Shown piece by piece: positions 44,197 to 56,800 of a DNA stretch of 64,000 nt. Positions within the stretch are counted from its first letter, which is position 1. Every line of letters begins with the position of its first letter. The position numbers and the translations under genes are program-made. The DNA comes from Hansfordia pulvinata (Eukaryota; Ascomycota; Sordariomycetes; Xylariales): NCBI GenBank assembly GCA_006538405.1, contig BJKQ01000011.1, positions 1,241,501 to 1,305,500 on the forward strand. The letters run 5' to 3'. Under the pieces are notes generated by a model. It saw only the letters and a list, made by a program, of their open reading frames with translations. It did no database searches and was not told the origin of the DNA.

Positions 44197-45869
44197 AGAT
44201 AAGACCCTAACCTTACCTGTAAATACTTACTGGTAGAAACCCTTAGCTCTCACCTTGAGGGGACTCGATGAGATTCACTCATGCATAAGCTATAACCACG
44301 TTGAATACGATGTCCGCAAAGCACTTCAAGTATGTGATTGAATAAGAGCCCATAAGTACTCCCGTAGAGTAGTGAGACTATTAATATTTATCTTTGATTA
44401 TTTTCCTAGATGATTCTAGGGAGAATTCGGTCGTTAGGATAGATAGGCCAACCGGATCAAATGGTACCGTGCTTCACAAGAGACCTCAAGGTTTACACGC
44501 GACGCCCGCGCTAATCAGTCTCGGGGTGAGAAACGCACCCCTTACGTGTACGGCCTTCCAAGTCTCATGCATCCAAGCGAGTATTCATACACAACGTGAT
44601 GCAGGTTCTCACGGTGCCTTGAGTTGGGGGCGCTTAGTTAGGTAGGTAACTACATGTACTAATGTAGGATCAAACACAGAAGACAGACACCTTGACGGTG
44701 CGATGCCCTCCGACAGTGCTCCACATGCACCGTGGACACGAGGACACTAATGGGATCCACCTTCTGCAAAGTAGCCCAGGAGAGGGCGAGACGTGGGCCG
44801 GCTGGTGCGATGTATCAGAACGCATACACGCCCTGAGTCTGGACGACCGATGCGTATCATTGCCCAGTTTTGAGTGCAAGATCCGAGGTTCTGTAAGGCC
44901 TGGAACATCCCCGACGGTCGTAACTTGTCCCATCATAGGGCGTCGGCTCTCGGGGCTGGCGGGTGGCCTCGCAGGACGAATCCGCCAGTTCCCCTGGCCA
45001 AAGACTTGCGTATATACCTATGACTTTCAAAATATAGAGACATGTACGATATGTTAGATAGGTCTGCAGCCTAATGTTGATACTTGGGATACTTGCGGAG
45101 GGCTGATGTCACGGGTCTGGCCCTGGCATTGCTGTTGATCATAAGTGCTGGTAAGATTGAGCACTAGAGAAGTGTCAATCTCGTATCTTTTGACTGTGCC
45201 GAACAGCCAGTCTGGTTCAGTGGTGCTTACCAGTGCCTTTGCCCCCCCCCCCCCCCCCCCCATTGGCCGGAACCGTTACAATGTGCAGCCCGCCCGTCGC
45301 ATCGCGGTCTACTGGTAGGCATGTATGCCTGTATTGGACTTGAGTTCTGAGCGGGTACATACAACTTACAAGCTGATGATCGACCGACTCGACCGACTCA
45401 GCTGCCCGATCTGGAATCGTAGGGCAACGAGGATTGCAAAGCCGGCGGCGTGTCCGAACCGTGGCAAAGCGGTGGCAACTCAGCTCGCCGTCTACTGAGT
45501 CCTGACTAAACGGATACCCACACAAACTCCACGCGGCGGGGGCCAAGTCGCTCCAGCTTCAGCCCCAGAGCCAGCCATGTCGGGGACTCCAGGCGCTTTG
45601 GGCTGTAAGGCTGCCTGTCCCTGGCCTGTAGGAGGCAAACTGGCTGTTCCTCCAACTGAAGGTTCCCATCTCCATCTTACCGATGTCAGATCACGTATAT
45701 GTAGTCGTGAATCCCGCGCCCCCTGGTGCAGGCACTTCCTACTTCTTTCGCACGCGCGCAAGACATCTGATGATTTTTTGCTTCCTTTTCTCCTTACTAT
45801 ACGCGAGCATCGCCCGTTTGCAGCCGAACCGCAACACCGAGACAGTGCAGCATTGAGCAAGAACCAGCC
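44197..45869. other. Intergenic, about 1.7 kb
   Basis: It includes a 20-base C run (45242-45261). No gene is supported; the minus-strand frame over 45492-46145 is antisense to the next gene. Confidence 0.55.
45242..45261. repeat. Poly-C tract, 20 bases
   Basis: An uninterrupted C run, about 600 nt upstream of the gene at 45870. Confidence 0.95.
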
Positions 45870-46634
45870 ATGGTGCATGGGAAAGTGGCCTTGGCCCTCA
45901 TGGGCTTCTTCACGCTGGGCTACCAGTGGATGAGCCGAATGTTCGGCCACCGCGACCAGCGCGGCAAGTTCACCTTCCACATGCGATACGCCGTAGCGGA
46001 GGCATATGACGGCTGGGACGCCGACAAGAGAACCTGTACCGGCAACGTCATCAGAACGATTGACATCCGCAAAGACCACATGAGCTTCAAGGACTTGTCT
46101 GATCTCAAAATACCAAACAAGATGGGTATGTCCATGCACTGTCACCCTTCACAGAAGCACTACTGCATATCATTTCCATCGTATCTCTCCCCTTCTCTGG
46201 TGCTTGATTGAGGGCCATTCTGTTCTTGAGATTCGAACCTGCTGAGCGGAATCTAACCATTGTGGGACTCTGTAGAAAGCGACTGTATCAGCGTGCCGGC
46301 AGATCACAAAGGTGCTCAATGCGTGCGCATGTCGCATCCAGCGGACGACGCCATGATCGAAGAGTTGGCCGACAGGAACATCAACCTGGAGAAAGCCAGG
46401 AAAGGTGTGAAGGGTGTAAAAGCTATGAATGAGGATCAGGCCTGCTCTCTCTGGGTTTGTTCAAAACAGGGATGCGAGTTGGGAAATGCCATAGGCACAG
46501 GCCTCTGGATGAAGTTCAAAGAGCACAGGGAGCATTACGACATGGAGGTCGATGCGGATAGTTGGAAGACTGGAAGGATGGGGATCGCTCTAAAGTCTTT
46601 TAGAGTCAGTTGTCCAGCTAAGCATTCAAGGTAA
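45870..46634 (+). CDS. Small hypothetical protein with N-terminal hydrophobic segment
   Basis: Exons are 45870-46125 and 46276-46634, separated by a 150-nt intron (GTATGT...TGTAG) that joins IPNKM to ESDCISVPADHKG in frame. The product has 204 residues. The N-terminus VHGKVALALMGFFTLGYQWM may be a signal peptide or signal anchor. The rest is hydrophilic with six cysteines (KRTCTG, ESDCIS, GAQCVR, DQACSLWVCSKQGCELGN region, VSCPAK) that could form disulfides if secreted. No family is recognised. It sits at the right edge of the accessory block, before the housekeeping genes begin. Confidence 0.68.
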
Positions 46635-47687
46635 CTATGGTGGACCGCGAACGATGACGGCACTTGCAGATCCACGAACAGGACGCGCGGGTCTCGCCTG
46701 GATGATTTTGGAAAACCGCGACTGGGGCTCGTGTCCCAAGACGTTCCGCGTTCACAGTTCGACCCGGGGCACACACATGTACGCACATGTATCAGCAGGT
46801 GGGAGCTTCAAATAGGGCCACAAAGTTTGACCCATACCCCGTGTGAGGGGAAGGGCAACAAGACGTGGACAGGTCGTATATTAGCGATTTGAACATTTTT
46901 CTAATGAATCAACTCCAACACGTATGGTGAGAGTTCTCCGTGCTGCCTTGCAGTTCTTTGCAGCCTGGGAAGGCCTAGAGGTGTCAAGTTGGCCATATCG
47001 CGCCAGCACGGTGTGGCATGTGTGCGTTTCGACGCGCCATTCCGGCGGTCTCATGCTAACACGCAGCAGGTCACGCAGCGTGGATTGTGCGAACCAACAG
47101 ATATGTCCGAGTCGAGTCTCTGGAACGTCCTCTCCTCTGCGTAGTGAGTGACGCTGCAGACATGTATCTGTGCTTGATCGTGTGGGCTGATTGAAAGAGA
47201 TGGCAGATTGAAACCCCATTAGCAGTCGACTTGGGAAGATGTCAGGTACAGGTACATTGGCTGACCACGCCCGGTGCATCCATGGATGTCCAGAGGCAGC
47301 CCTGGGCCAGTGCAGCGGGCCTGGGAACGCTAAATACCTGCCTGCCGTACAGCCCGGCAACGGGACCACTGCCAGGCAGCGTAGGACCGCTAACTCGGGC
47401 CTACGGAGTACATTGGACGGGCGCGCGGCGCCCACCGCGCAGGGCTCCAGTCCGTCGCAGTGCCAGGCGCGACTCGCTCCGTCTGGTGCCGATCATCATC
47501 GCTTCAGAAACCACCCCCGTGCACCCGGCCTCGTCATCGCTCTCCATCCTCACTGGCGCCACATCCGGCACATCGCGCGCATGTTTGCCACGAATGATAC
47601 TCCTACCGCGACCGTGAGATAGCAGCCGTTTTGGACTGGGTTTGCCTCCCCGCCATCCACGGCCAGCGGCGCAAAGCATCGCCGACC
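46635..47687. other. Intergenic, about 1.05 kb
   Basis: No gene seen. A TACGGAGTA motif at 47402 lies in the presumed promoter of the Gemin2-like gene. Confidence 0.55.
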
Positions 47688-49393
47688 ATGGGGCCCAAAC
47701 GCGGTGCCGACGACGACGCGGACACAGCAGCCAAGCGCCCCAAGACACAGCCCTCTTCAAGACCCGCGCGGAGAGCCGCCACTGGCGCCGTCGACCAGAC
47801 CTATGGCCAGCGCGGCGTCTTTGGCACCCTCGACCATGCCACCACCGCGCCCGGCGATAGCGATCTCGAATGCGAAGATGACGCCGACGCCCTCGCCTAT
47901 CTCAGGACCGTCCGGTACGTGCCATGCCCTGGCCTCGCAGCACAGCCTGTTGCATTGCTAACCATCCGACTTGCAGCATGCAGGCTTCGGCCATTCCCCA
48001 TGTCCTAGTCGCCCAGAAAGCCGGTCCCCTCCCACCCCCTCAAGCCGCCGGCGGCCCAGGGACAGAAGCCTCATCTGCTGATCTGCCCGACGCTACCGAC
48101 GATACGTCGCCTCAAGACGACGCGGACGATCTGCAGGGTTACTACCACGACGGCGCTTACACTGCCTACCCTGACCCCGGCGATTCTCATGAAGGGGAGT
48201 ACGAAGACGGATACGGCGACGACGAAGAAAGCCGCGAGAACTTCGACGGCCGTCCACGTAACAGCAATTCCGACGAGATCCGAGATGCCTATTTTGCATC
48301 AATAACGAACCGATACATGGCGCTTCGCCAGCGGCTGCGGACCACTCCACCACAAAACGTCCTCGATGCCTTGGATGAATCACATCCCTGGAGGATACAG
48401 AAGCCTACTAATTCAGAGCCCGTCTTTCCCATCTTGTCGGCCTACATTCGAAAGACCGACCCGTTGCCCGCCCAGATCGCCGGGATGCACAGAGACGGCG
48501 TGTTCCGGCTTCTGCGGGTCATCCTGGATGCTGTATACTTCAGGAAAGGCCGCCAACTGCATGAACGGACCAGCACTTGGATATGGGCTTTGCTGGCCCG
48601 ACTGCCTGAGAAGGGCGAACTGGACTATCAGGAAATTGGTCTGGTCCGCGATCTGGGCAAAAGAGCAGTTTTGTTCATGCTGAGCCTTGCCGAGCTGGAG
48701 GTCCTCCAGCAGCAATACGACACTGGGGAGGTGGTCGGAAGTGAAGGCGGCGCAGAACAGAGCATTGAGGGCGGCAGCGGTGGGTTCAGCCCTGAGCCCT
48801 GGCGTGAGAAAGACGCGGACGCCGAAGAGCCCGAGCCTGGTCCTTCGCACCCTGCCAGTACTACGCCCCCTCCTCGAAGGAGAAATAGCTCGAGCCCGTG
48901 TTCGCCCAAGGAGGGGCGCGATGCGGCTCAAGGACCTGAGGAAGCCGTTTCCCCCACTCATCGGGCTCGAATTGCCCGCGACGTGCCCCCCGGCGCGACC
49001 CCATCATCCAAGTTAGTCGAACAGAAGCTCGATATCGCACAGCCACCGTCCTTGGGCGAACTCTTGGGCGACTCGTCGGATGTCGATATGCAGCTCGACT
49101 CGGACATGGACGATGGAGAAGTAGCCGACACACCCAAGCGAAAGACAGAGCGAGCGACTGACATTGAACTGGCCAAGGCGCGCCTTTTATCACAGCTTGA
49201 CGGCACGCAAGGTGAGGGCGCCAGTGCGAGTGAGACGGCTTTGGAGGCTTCGAGCAATGCCGCAGATGCGGACCTTGAAAGACGTCAAGTCAACATGCGT
49301 GCCACGCTCAATATGATCCTGACCGTCGCGGGTGAGTTCTATGGCCAAAGAGACTTGCTGGAGTTCAGGGATCCCTTTGGCGGCACCATGTAG
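47688..49393 (+). CDS. Gemin2/Brr1-like SMN-complex protein
   Basis: Exons are 47688-47914 and 47977-49393, with a 62-nt intron joining RTVR to MQASAIPHVLVAQ in frame. The product has 547 residues. The conserved core, WRIQKPTNSEPVFPILSAYI to DGVFRLLRVILDAVYFRKGR, then STWIWALLARLPEKGELD and GLVRDLGKRAVLFMLSL, matches the Gemin2/SIP1 family, which organises Sm-ring assembly on spliceosomal snRNAs. An acidic N-terminal region and a long disordered insert separate it from the C-terminal helix NMRATLNMILTVAGEFYGQR, the usual end of fungal members. The N-terminal KRGADDDADTAAKRPK looks like a nuclear localisation signal. The protein is longer than the animal ones because of the inserts. Confidence 0.88.
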
Positions 49394-50809
49394 GTGAGAT
49401 ACTACGACGAAGGTCGATTGGCCGGCTTGTGTCCCTGGTTTCAGTGCCTGGATTGATACTTCGAATAGCACGACTTGTAGGTAAGGCAGTACAGCCTGAT
49501 GGGCAAGTAGGTAATACCCGTAGACCCTGCGGACGACGTGAAACGGTACCATTACCCGGCCCGTCATCATATTAGCAACAAAACAACATGCTGTGATGCG
49601 GATGCTATGTTAGATCTCGGAATGCTCCACCGGTTTGGCCTTAACTACATGTACCTACACCTAATGTGACCGAGATAGACCTAAGGATTGTCCCGAACCA
49701 GGCCGCCGAGCTACAGGGTGAGTGACAGGCCAGCTACCCCGACATGATCTACATCGATAGTATGTAGTAAGCGTGGGTGGCGGAGCGACAAGCTCTATAG
49801 GTGCTCCGGCGTGTCCAGCTAGGTCGACGGCTGAACACGAACACGTCTTGGATGGGAGCTGCCATGACGGAAACCGTTTTGCGTGGCCGAGAGCAATTGA
49901 TTGGTGTCGTAACGCCACAAGCCGGCAATGGAACCGAGCGCGCAATGCATGCTTGCTGCCAATCGTGGAATCACGAACAGTTGTTTCCGACCGTGGCGAA
50001 GAAGTCTCTCAACCAACATACCTTAACTCATATGTCCTCCATGGGCGCAAGCTTGTCTGGCCGCGGTAGGCAAGTGACCTGAGGTCCAGGAGCTTACGTT
50101 GGAAGCTGGAAGCTGGTGGCATGGCAGCACACCACAGTGCGTGTAGAGGTGCGAGCAGCTTCCACGTCCACGATCCAGTGTGGCCCAGTAGGTACCTGCC
50201 CACATGCGCCGGTGGTAGATACCAGCGATCTGCCTCCACTGGAGCGTGCGGCCCGCCGGGCACCCACCCACCCACCCATCGCCCCCAGAACCGGCTCCCT
50301 CCCTCACCACCAGCTTCGGACCCCGCCAAACCCGTCCCCTACCGTCTGGGACTAAACTCGCTCCTCACCCATTGAAGCCAGCTCTACGCCACACCACACC
50401 ACACCACACCATACTACACCATACCACACCACAGCACCGCAACTTGACTTGAGCTGTCGCCGACCTCGCATGCGCCGACACGTCCGCGCGCACTACTCGC
50501 CCCGGCCTCGCGCGCACCCATGCCGACTCGTCCGCCCCCCGCCGCTTTGGTCACGGGTTTCCAGGCTGCGTCGTAGAGGCCATACTATGATGCAGCTGTC
50601 CCCGAGCCCATCCCGCCGTGCAGACACCGCCGCCGCTCATCGCGGCAACCCGACAACCGGGCCTCTTGCTGAGGCAGAGCTCGCTTGAAGCAATCCGAAA
50701 ACCCTAGGACCGTTGCCGACGGCCCCCGCACCCGACAAGTCCCGCACAAGCGTCCGCCGCCTCTCCTCCGCGCCGCGCTCACGACTCTACACGCTTCGCG
50801 CCCGACAAC
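49394..50809. other. Intergenic, about 1.4 kb
   Basis: It holds a CACAC-type pentanucleotide microsatellite (about 50390-50436) and the C-rich leader of the BEACH gene. No gene otherwise. Confidence 0.55.
50390..50436. repeat. CACAC-type pentanucleotide microsatellite
   Basis: Imperfect CCACA/CCATA units about 370 nt upstream of the BEACH-gene ATG. Confidence 0.85.
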
Positions 50810-53800
50810 ATGGCCTCGAGACCGCGCCGCTACCGCTCCTCCACCTCAGCATCCGCGCCCCTCCAGACCTCAAAAGCCACCGAGGTCCTGCAGCACATCT
50901 TGGACGACCTCTCTGCAGGCGCCACCCCCAGCCCCGGCCTTGCCTATCCCGACTTCCACTTCTTGCTCGAGCACACCAGACGCCTCAAGCAGCATTTGAC
51001 TGCTTCTGCACCTCCCAGTCCGGTGCAGGACGATTTTCGCCACTTGCGCGGCTTCCAGGTCCTCTTCGATGTTCTCCGCGCCTATTCCGGCTTCTACAAG
51101 GCCTCCAGCCGCGACGATGCCGAGAAGAAGAACCTCTTCGCCCTCCTCGAAGCGGTTCTCGCCGTCTGCTCAGCCGCCTTCTTGGGCCACCCCGGCAACC
51201 GCAGGTATTTCCGCACGCGCGTGGAGGGCGGTGGCTGGGAGGCTCTCGAGCAAACCATTGCGAGCATCGGTTTGGGCGGCGGCGACTCGGACACCTGGAC
51301 CTTTTGCCAGCTCTTCGGCAAGCTCTTCTCCCTCGCTCTCAACGACGCGACCCTAGATGAGCTGTGCCGAGATGCTGCCCAGCCCGACACAGCAGAGGCT
51401 TGGATAGTACCGGGGCCCGTCGAAGAGGGCGAGTACGGCACTGAGAGTGAAGGCACCCTCTCCGCTGATGACAAGAGTCGCCTCCTCGACGCGGCTATTC
51501 AAAAGGCCATATCGCCCACGTCCACGCTGCAGAATCCGGAGGCCATGCGTACTGTCGTGGATTTCTGGGAGTCTGTACCGCGCGCAGGTGGTGATGGGCT
51601 CGATAGGACGGCATCACACCTCGTTCTCAAACTATTGCTGGCAATAGTTTCTGCTTCGAGCTTCAACCTATGCTCTCTGCACGAGACGGGCGTCCTGTCT
51701 CGCTTCCTTACACTTGCGTTCGACGACGACTCAAATCTCGACGAGCAGGAACGGAAGATGATACGGAAACTTTGCGACTTGCTCATGCTGCACGGCGTCA
51801 ACAACCTCACTGATGCACAGCAGCTCCTCCTGAATCCCTCCCTCGAGTCCTCCGACTTTTGCCTGGACATGATGAACAAGCACCACTGCCCTTCCAGCAT
51901 CCAATTCGACCTTTCGCTTCACGGCCACTCTTCGATCGAGCTCCCGAGTTTGGGGCGCGCGTTCCCTCCCGAGAAGACTTCTGGATACACGTTTACTGCC
52001 TGGATCCGGGTAGAGCGATTCGACCCAAACTCCCACACCACTCTGTTTGGAGTCTTTGACGCCACCCAGACCTGTTTCCTCTTGGCGTATCTGGAGAAGG
52101 ACACGCAGAATTTTATCCTGCAGACGTCGATAACATCGCAACGGCCAAGCGTACGGTTCAAGTCGTTCACGTTCAAGGAGAATCGGTGGTACCATATCGC
52201 GGTGGCTCATCGAAAGCCAAAACCCTTGACCGCCAGCAAAGCTTCACTCTATGTGAACGGAGAATTCGTCGAGCAGATGAAAGCTACTTTCCCGTCTCAC
52301 CCTCCATTGTCGAATGCGAGCACCGAGAGCTTTGCTTCCTTCTCCTCAAGCAGCGTGAAAACACTGCCTGTGCAGGCATTCCTTGGTACCCCGAGAGAGC
52401 TCTCCACGCATGTAGGCCCGGGTATCACCACCTCGAAATGGTCTCTCGCGAGTGCTCATCTCTTCGATGAAGTCTTGAGCGACCATTTTCTTGCAGTGCC
52501 CAGCAGGCTCGGCCCCGGATACCAGGGCAATTTCCAGGACTGCCTGGGCGGGTTTCAGACCTACAAGGCCTCAGCTGCCCTGGGCCTGCATAACGACCTG
52601 GTCAGTTCTTCCAAAGACGGCGATTCGGACCTTATGAGAGTCATCAGAGATAAAGCGGCCTATCTGATACCTGAACCTCGAATCCTACTAAGCATGATGC
52701 CTTCCGCCATCTTTCGTGAGCGGGAACATTTCAGCGAGTCTCAGCTATTTCGCTCCTTGTCTCGTGGTCCTGCGCAAACACTGGTACAAATGGTGTTGAA
52801 AAACGGGACTGGTGTCGCGGTGAACACAGCCCTGCCCTCCATCAACGATGCACTCTTGCGATCCAACGGCGTGGCCATCATGGCTGGCGACCCAATAGTC
52901 TCTTCACCCCAATTATTTGACGATGCTCTATGGAGACTAGCCGGCTTCACGCCTCTGGCTTTAAAATTGGTCGAGAGAGCCTCCACGCCCGAGACTCTCC
53001 TACGCGCTGTCGAGATGGTCTTCAGGTGTATCAATCTGAGCTGGCGGAATAGTGAAGCAATGGAACGCGATGGTGGCTATCCGATTCTTTCTCTAATGCT
53101 CAGAGTCAAGCTAGGATTCACGGGCCCAACGACGGAAAGTCTTACCAAGACCATCAATGTCTCCGCTGGCGAGAGAGATAAGCTGTGCCTCCAGCTCTTG
53201 AGTCTGGTTCTGGAATTTGTTGGGTACAGACACCGGGAGCCCCTTGAGTCGGTCATCATCAACCCGCTCGCCTATCGCATACTAATTGTCGACTTCGACG
53301 GCTGGAGGAAGTGTGCGCCCATTGTGCAGGAAACATACTACAAGCAGTTCATCTCTTTCGCCGCCAAGAGCAAATACCACCAGTACAATAACCGGCGGTT
53401 GCTCCGGATGCGTAAGTATCGCCACCCCGCCTTCTGTCGGTGACTGACCCCTTTCTAGGTATCGTGAAGCGGTTGCTGGACGCCCTAAAGGCAGAGTCCT
53501 TGCCTGAGAATGTGCTCCCGTTCTTCATGGATGCCCTCCAAGGCTTAGTGAAGAGCAGCTACAACACCGAAGTGCATAGGACGCTCGCCTTGTTCATCAC
53601 GTATGCTTTCCACACGCCCTCTGGCTCGCTGCCACGCACGCCCAAGACTGTTCCGGGGTCCAGTCGGACTCCACCCCCAGCAATGCCAGCAGTACCTCGC
53701 CGGCCACAGCTGGACCCGCAGTCCGGCAAGTCGACGTCAACTGTCTTTCTCAACAGGAGACAGGTCGGAATACGGATACTCTCGATGTACAGCGAGATGC

Positions 53801-56800
53801 TGTGTGAAAAGGGTAACATGGCGATCATTCGAAAGTTTGCTAAAACCGTCACGAATAAGGTACTTGACTCCAGGCCTGTCAACGAGAACTCCAAACTGAT
53901 GATGGCCCAGTGGCTCCTCTATCTCCTCACCGAGGACGACCCAGAAATCGTGATACACGGCTGCAAAATACTGGCTAGACTTCTGGTAGCTCATGGCTCT
54001 TCATACACCAGCAAGTTCTCGGGAAAGACTGGGGGTTTCGTCATCATGGCTCAACGGTTGAAGCGGTGGTGGGATATACCAACAATTTGGCCGATCTGTT
54101 TCAGCCTCCTCTTTGGGTACGATGTTGCTGAGATTGACTTTGACAAGAACTTCAACTTCTTCAGTTTGATCGAAACATTTGGTGCTCAAAAGGTGCAAAA
54201 CCCCGATGCACTGAGGATCATTACCTCGATGCTCCAACATGGTCTCAAGCATATTCTCAAACACCAAGACGATAGGAGCGACGAGAACCCCGCTCGAGAC
54301 ACATTGAATCCGTTAGCGCCCGGTCCCGAGCCGCATGAGGTCAGATCTAGGGCAAGATCCATGTCCCTGGAGAAGGAGCTTGAAAACAGAAGTAAGTCTC
54401 GATTGTGTTGCTGCATGTGACAAAGAGGCTGACCGCATCAGAAACCCCCTTGCCTATAGAACACCGCAAGTATGGCAACGCGGCGACCATGCAGACAGTG
54501 GTCAGGTTTCTTTCCGATCTACATTCTCGATCGAATGACTTCAAAGAGTTTGCACTTTCCTCAGACTATGTTCGGCTTCTGCTGGCAGCTTTGTATCCCG
54601 CCATCGTCAACGCAGATCCCGTGACCCCGGATACGGAGCTCAATTCTAGGACGGCGGGCCTCACTTTCGAGGGCAATGACGTTCTTATCAATCCCATGTC
54701 TGGCTCAGCGGATGCCCCAATCATTCGAACGTCTCCCGCTCCAGAGAGCAAGCAAAAGTCTACCTCTACCCATCGTGGCACGCCTCTCAGAAAAGCCTCT
54801 TCGTTCATCCTCCTGAATTCGCAATCGAACCATCAGCCAAGCCCTGCCCGCCTGGCACACGCGGTTTCCCACAAGAAGTCAGCCTCTGTTCATACCAGCA
54901 ACGCGGTTCTTGAGGGGATTTTGGAGCTCGTCGTCGGTGTCTTTGTCGACCAATTGCTCACAAGGAAGGAGTTCCCGGGGTTCGGCCTTCTATTCAAGAT
55001 ACCCCCTGGCTTCCAGGAGCATCAAGCTTTCTTCGAATCCTACGTTCTGCGGAGCACCATCATTCATCTGACCACTGCCGTCAAACTCAACTGGAGTGTT
55101 TTGAATGAACCCAAGGTTCTGACAAATATGGCAAGATTCAGCGTTCACATGACTGAGGCTATCTTTGAGGGGTGGTTCATGAAGGGGACTGAATCGATGC
55201 TTGAATTTGCAGGTCTATTGCTGGAGTATCTCCAGAAGCCTGAGGTTGCTAAGATGAAGAGTGTGCGACTTTGCAGTCAGGCGGTTACCACAATCCGCAG
55301 CTCGTTCTTCAGACTAGTTCTTCTCAGGCTGTCAGAGATGGATGATCCGCAGACCTCCGAAGCTGAAGCCAACTTCTCGATGGATAAGATCATATACTGG
55401 CAAATGGTCGTCTTGGAATCCCTCTCGATCGAAGACGAGTACATGAAGTTACTTTGGTACCAGCTGTACGCCAAACTTGTGGACGAAAGAAAGCCTGTCC
55501 GGCTAGCTTCCATCAACTTGTGGCGCATCATGTTGGTGCAAAAGCCCGAGGAGACCGCTCTACTGTTCCGTGTCCTGTCTGTGCCAGACCACGTGCAGAT
55601 TGCCACGGATTTCCAGAAAATCACGGAACTCGACAACGACACCTTCATCGAATGGGTGGACCAGCATCGGCACCTGTTGGACTCATTGTTCTTCGGGAAC
55701 ATATCAAGGACATGGGAAGAGTTTGTCGGCGCCGAGAATCAACGCACTTTGGATACGGCCAAGGGGCGTCTGTCGCGACGGCGAGATATTCTCAAACGAT
55801 GGAACGCCGACATGGTTGAAAAAGACAGCATCCTGATTCGACATGACATGGCCAACTCGGCCTGGATGAAATCGATTTACGCATCTGAGCACTTCAAGCA
55901 CCAGCGGCTCATGCAGGATCAGCAAGATGATTCCAACTTCTTCGCGTCATCCTTCCGCGGAATGCAGGCAGATCTGACAAGGCCGGGCGCTGTCCTCCAT
56001 ACTCCCGGTCCTTCGCGATGGAAGCTGGATAGAACAGAAGGCCGTAACCGGATGCGCCTACGGTTACTCCCTGACATATCCGGTCGCAGCGATCACTACC
56101 AGCCCAAGCGCAAAGCGAGTGACTCACAGTCGGCCTCAACTTTACGGGCAGCCGCCTCCATGCCCCAGTTAGCCGACGTACGCAGAAGTGGCTCGCCTGC
56201 GTTGATTGGACCGAGAGGTGTTGGGAGTGACGGGGCAAATGACCCTGAGACTCTTGCAACGGAAGCGATGCCTGGGCGTTCTGAGCTGGACCAGTCTGCG
56301 CTTCTGGAGGAGGATTTTGAGTTGGTCGATGACCCGAACGACCCGAACGAGGGCGACGACAGCTTCGAAGATAAGAATCGTCGTGTGATGCGACGTCTAG
56401 GCAGTGGAGACATCGTCCAGCATGTCTACAACATATCCCGGATCATTGGTCTTGAGGCATGCGAGGGCATCCTGCTTGTTGGCAAAGGGGCTCTCTACAT
56501 CATGGACGGCTTTTTCCAGTGCCAAGATGGCGAGATTGTCAATGTTTGGGAAGCGCCTCCCGAGGAGCGGGATCCTTATTCGCAAATCATCACTGGCGAC
56601 CGGGCCGGAGACAAGCGGCCAACAGCCAACAGCGCTCGGGACTCGAGGAGCTGGAAGTGGCAGGACGTGATCAGCATCTCCAAGCGACGCTTCCTCTTCC
56701 GCGATGTGTCCATTGAGATGTTCTTCACGGACGGGCGCAGCTACTTGGTGACTGCGAAGAACGCGGCCATCAGGGATGAAATCTTTGCCAAGTTGAGCAT

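Noticed and set aside
45492..46145. 217-codon minus-strand open frame
   Set aside because: Antisense to the first exon of the gene at 45870, whose splice sites and second exon are well supported.
46215..46245. Possible tRNA T-loop (GGTTCGAATC on the minus strand)
   Set aside because: The flanking bases cannot form a T-stem and no acceptor or anticodon arms are present; it lies inside the intron of the gene at 45870.
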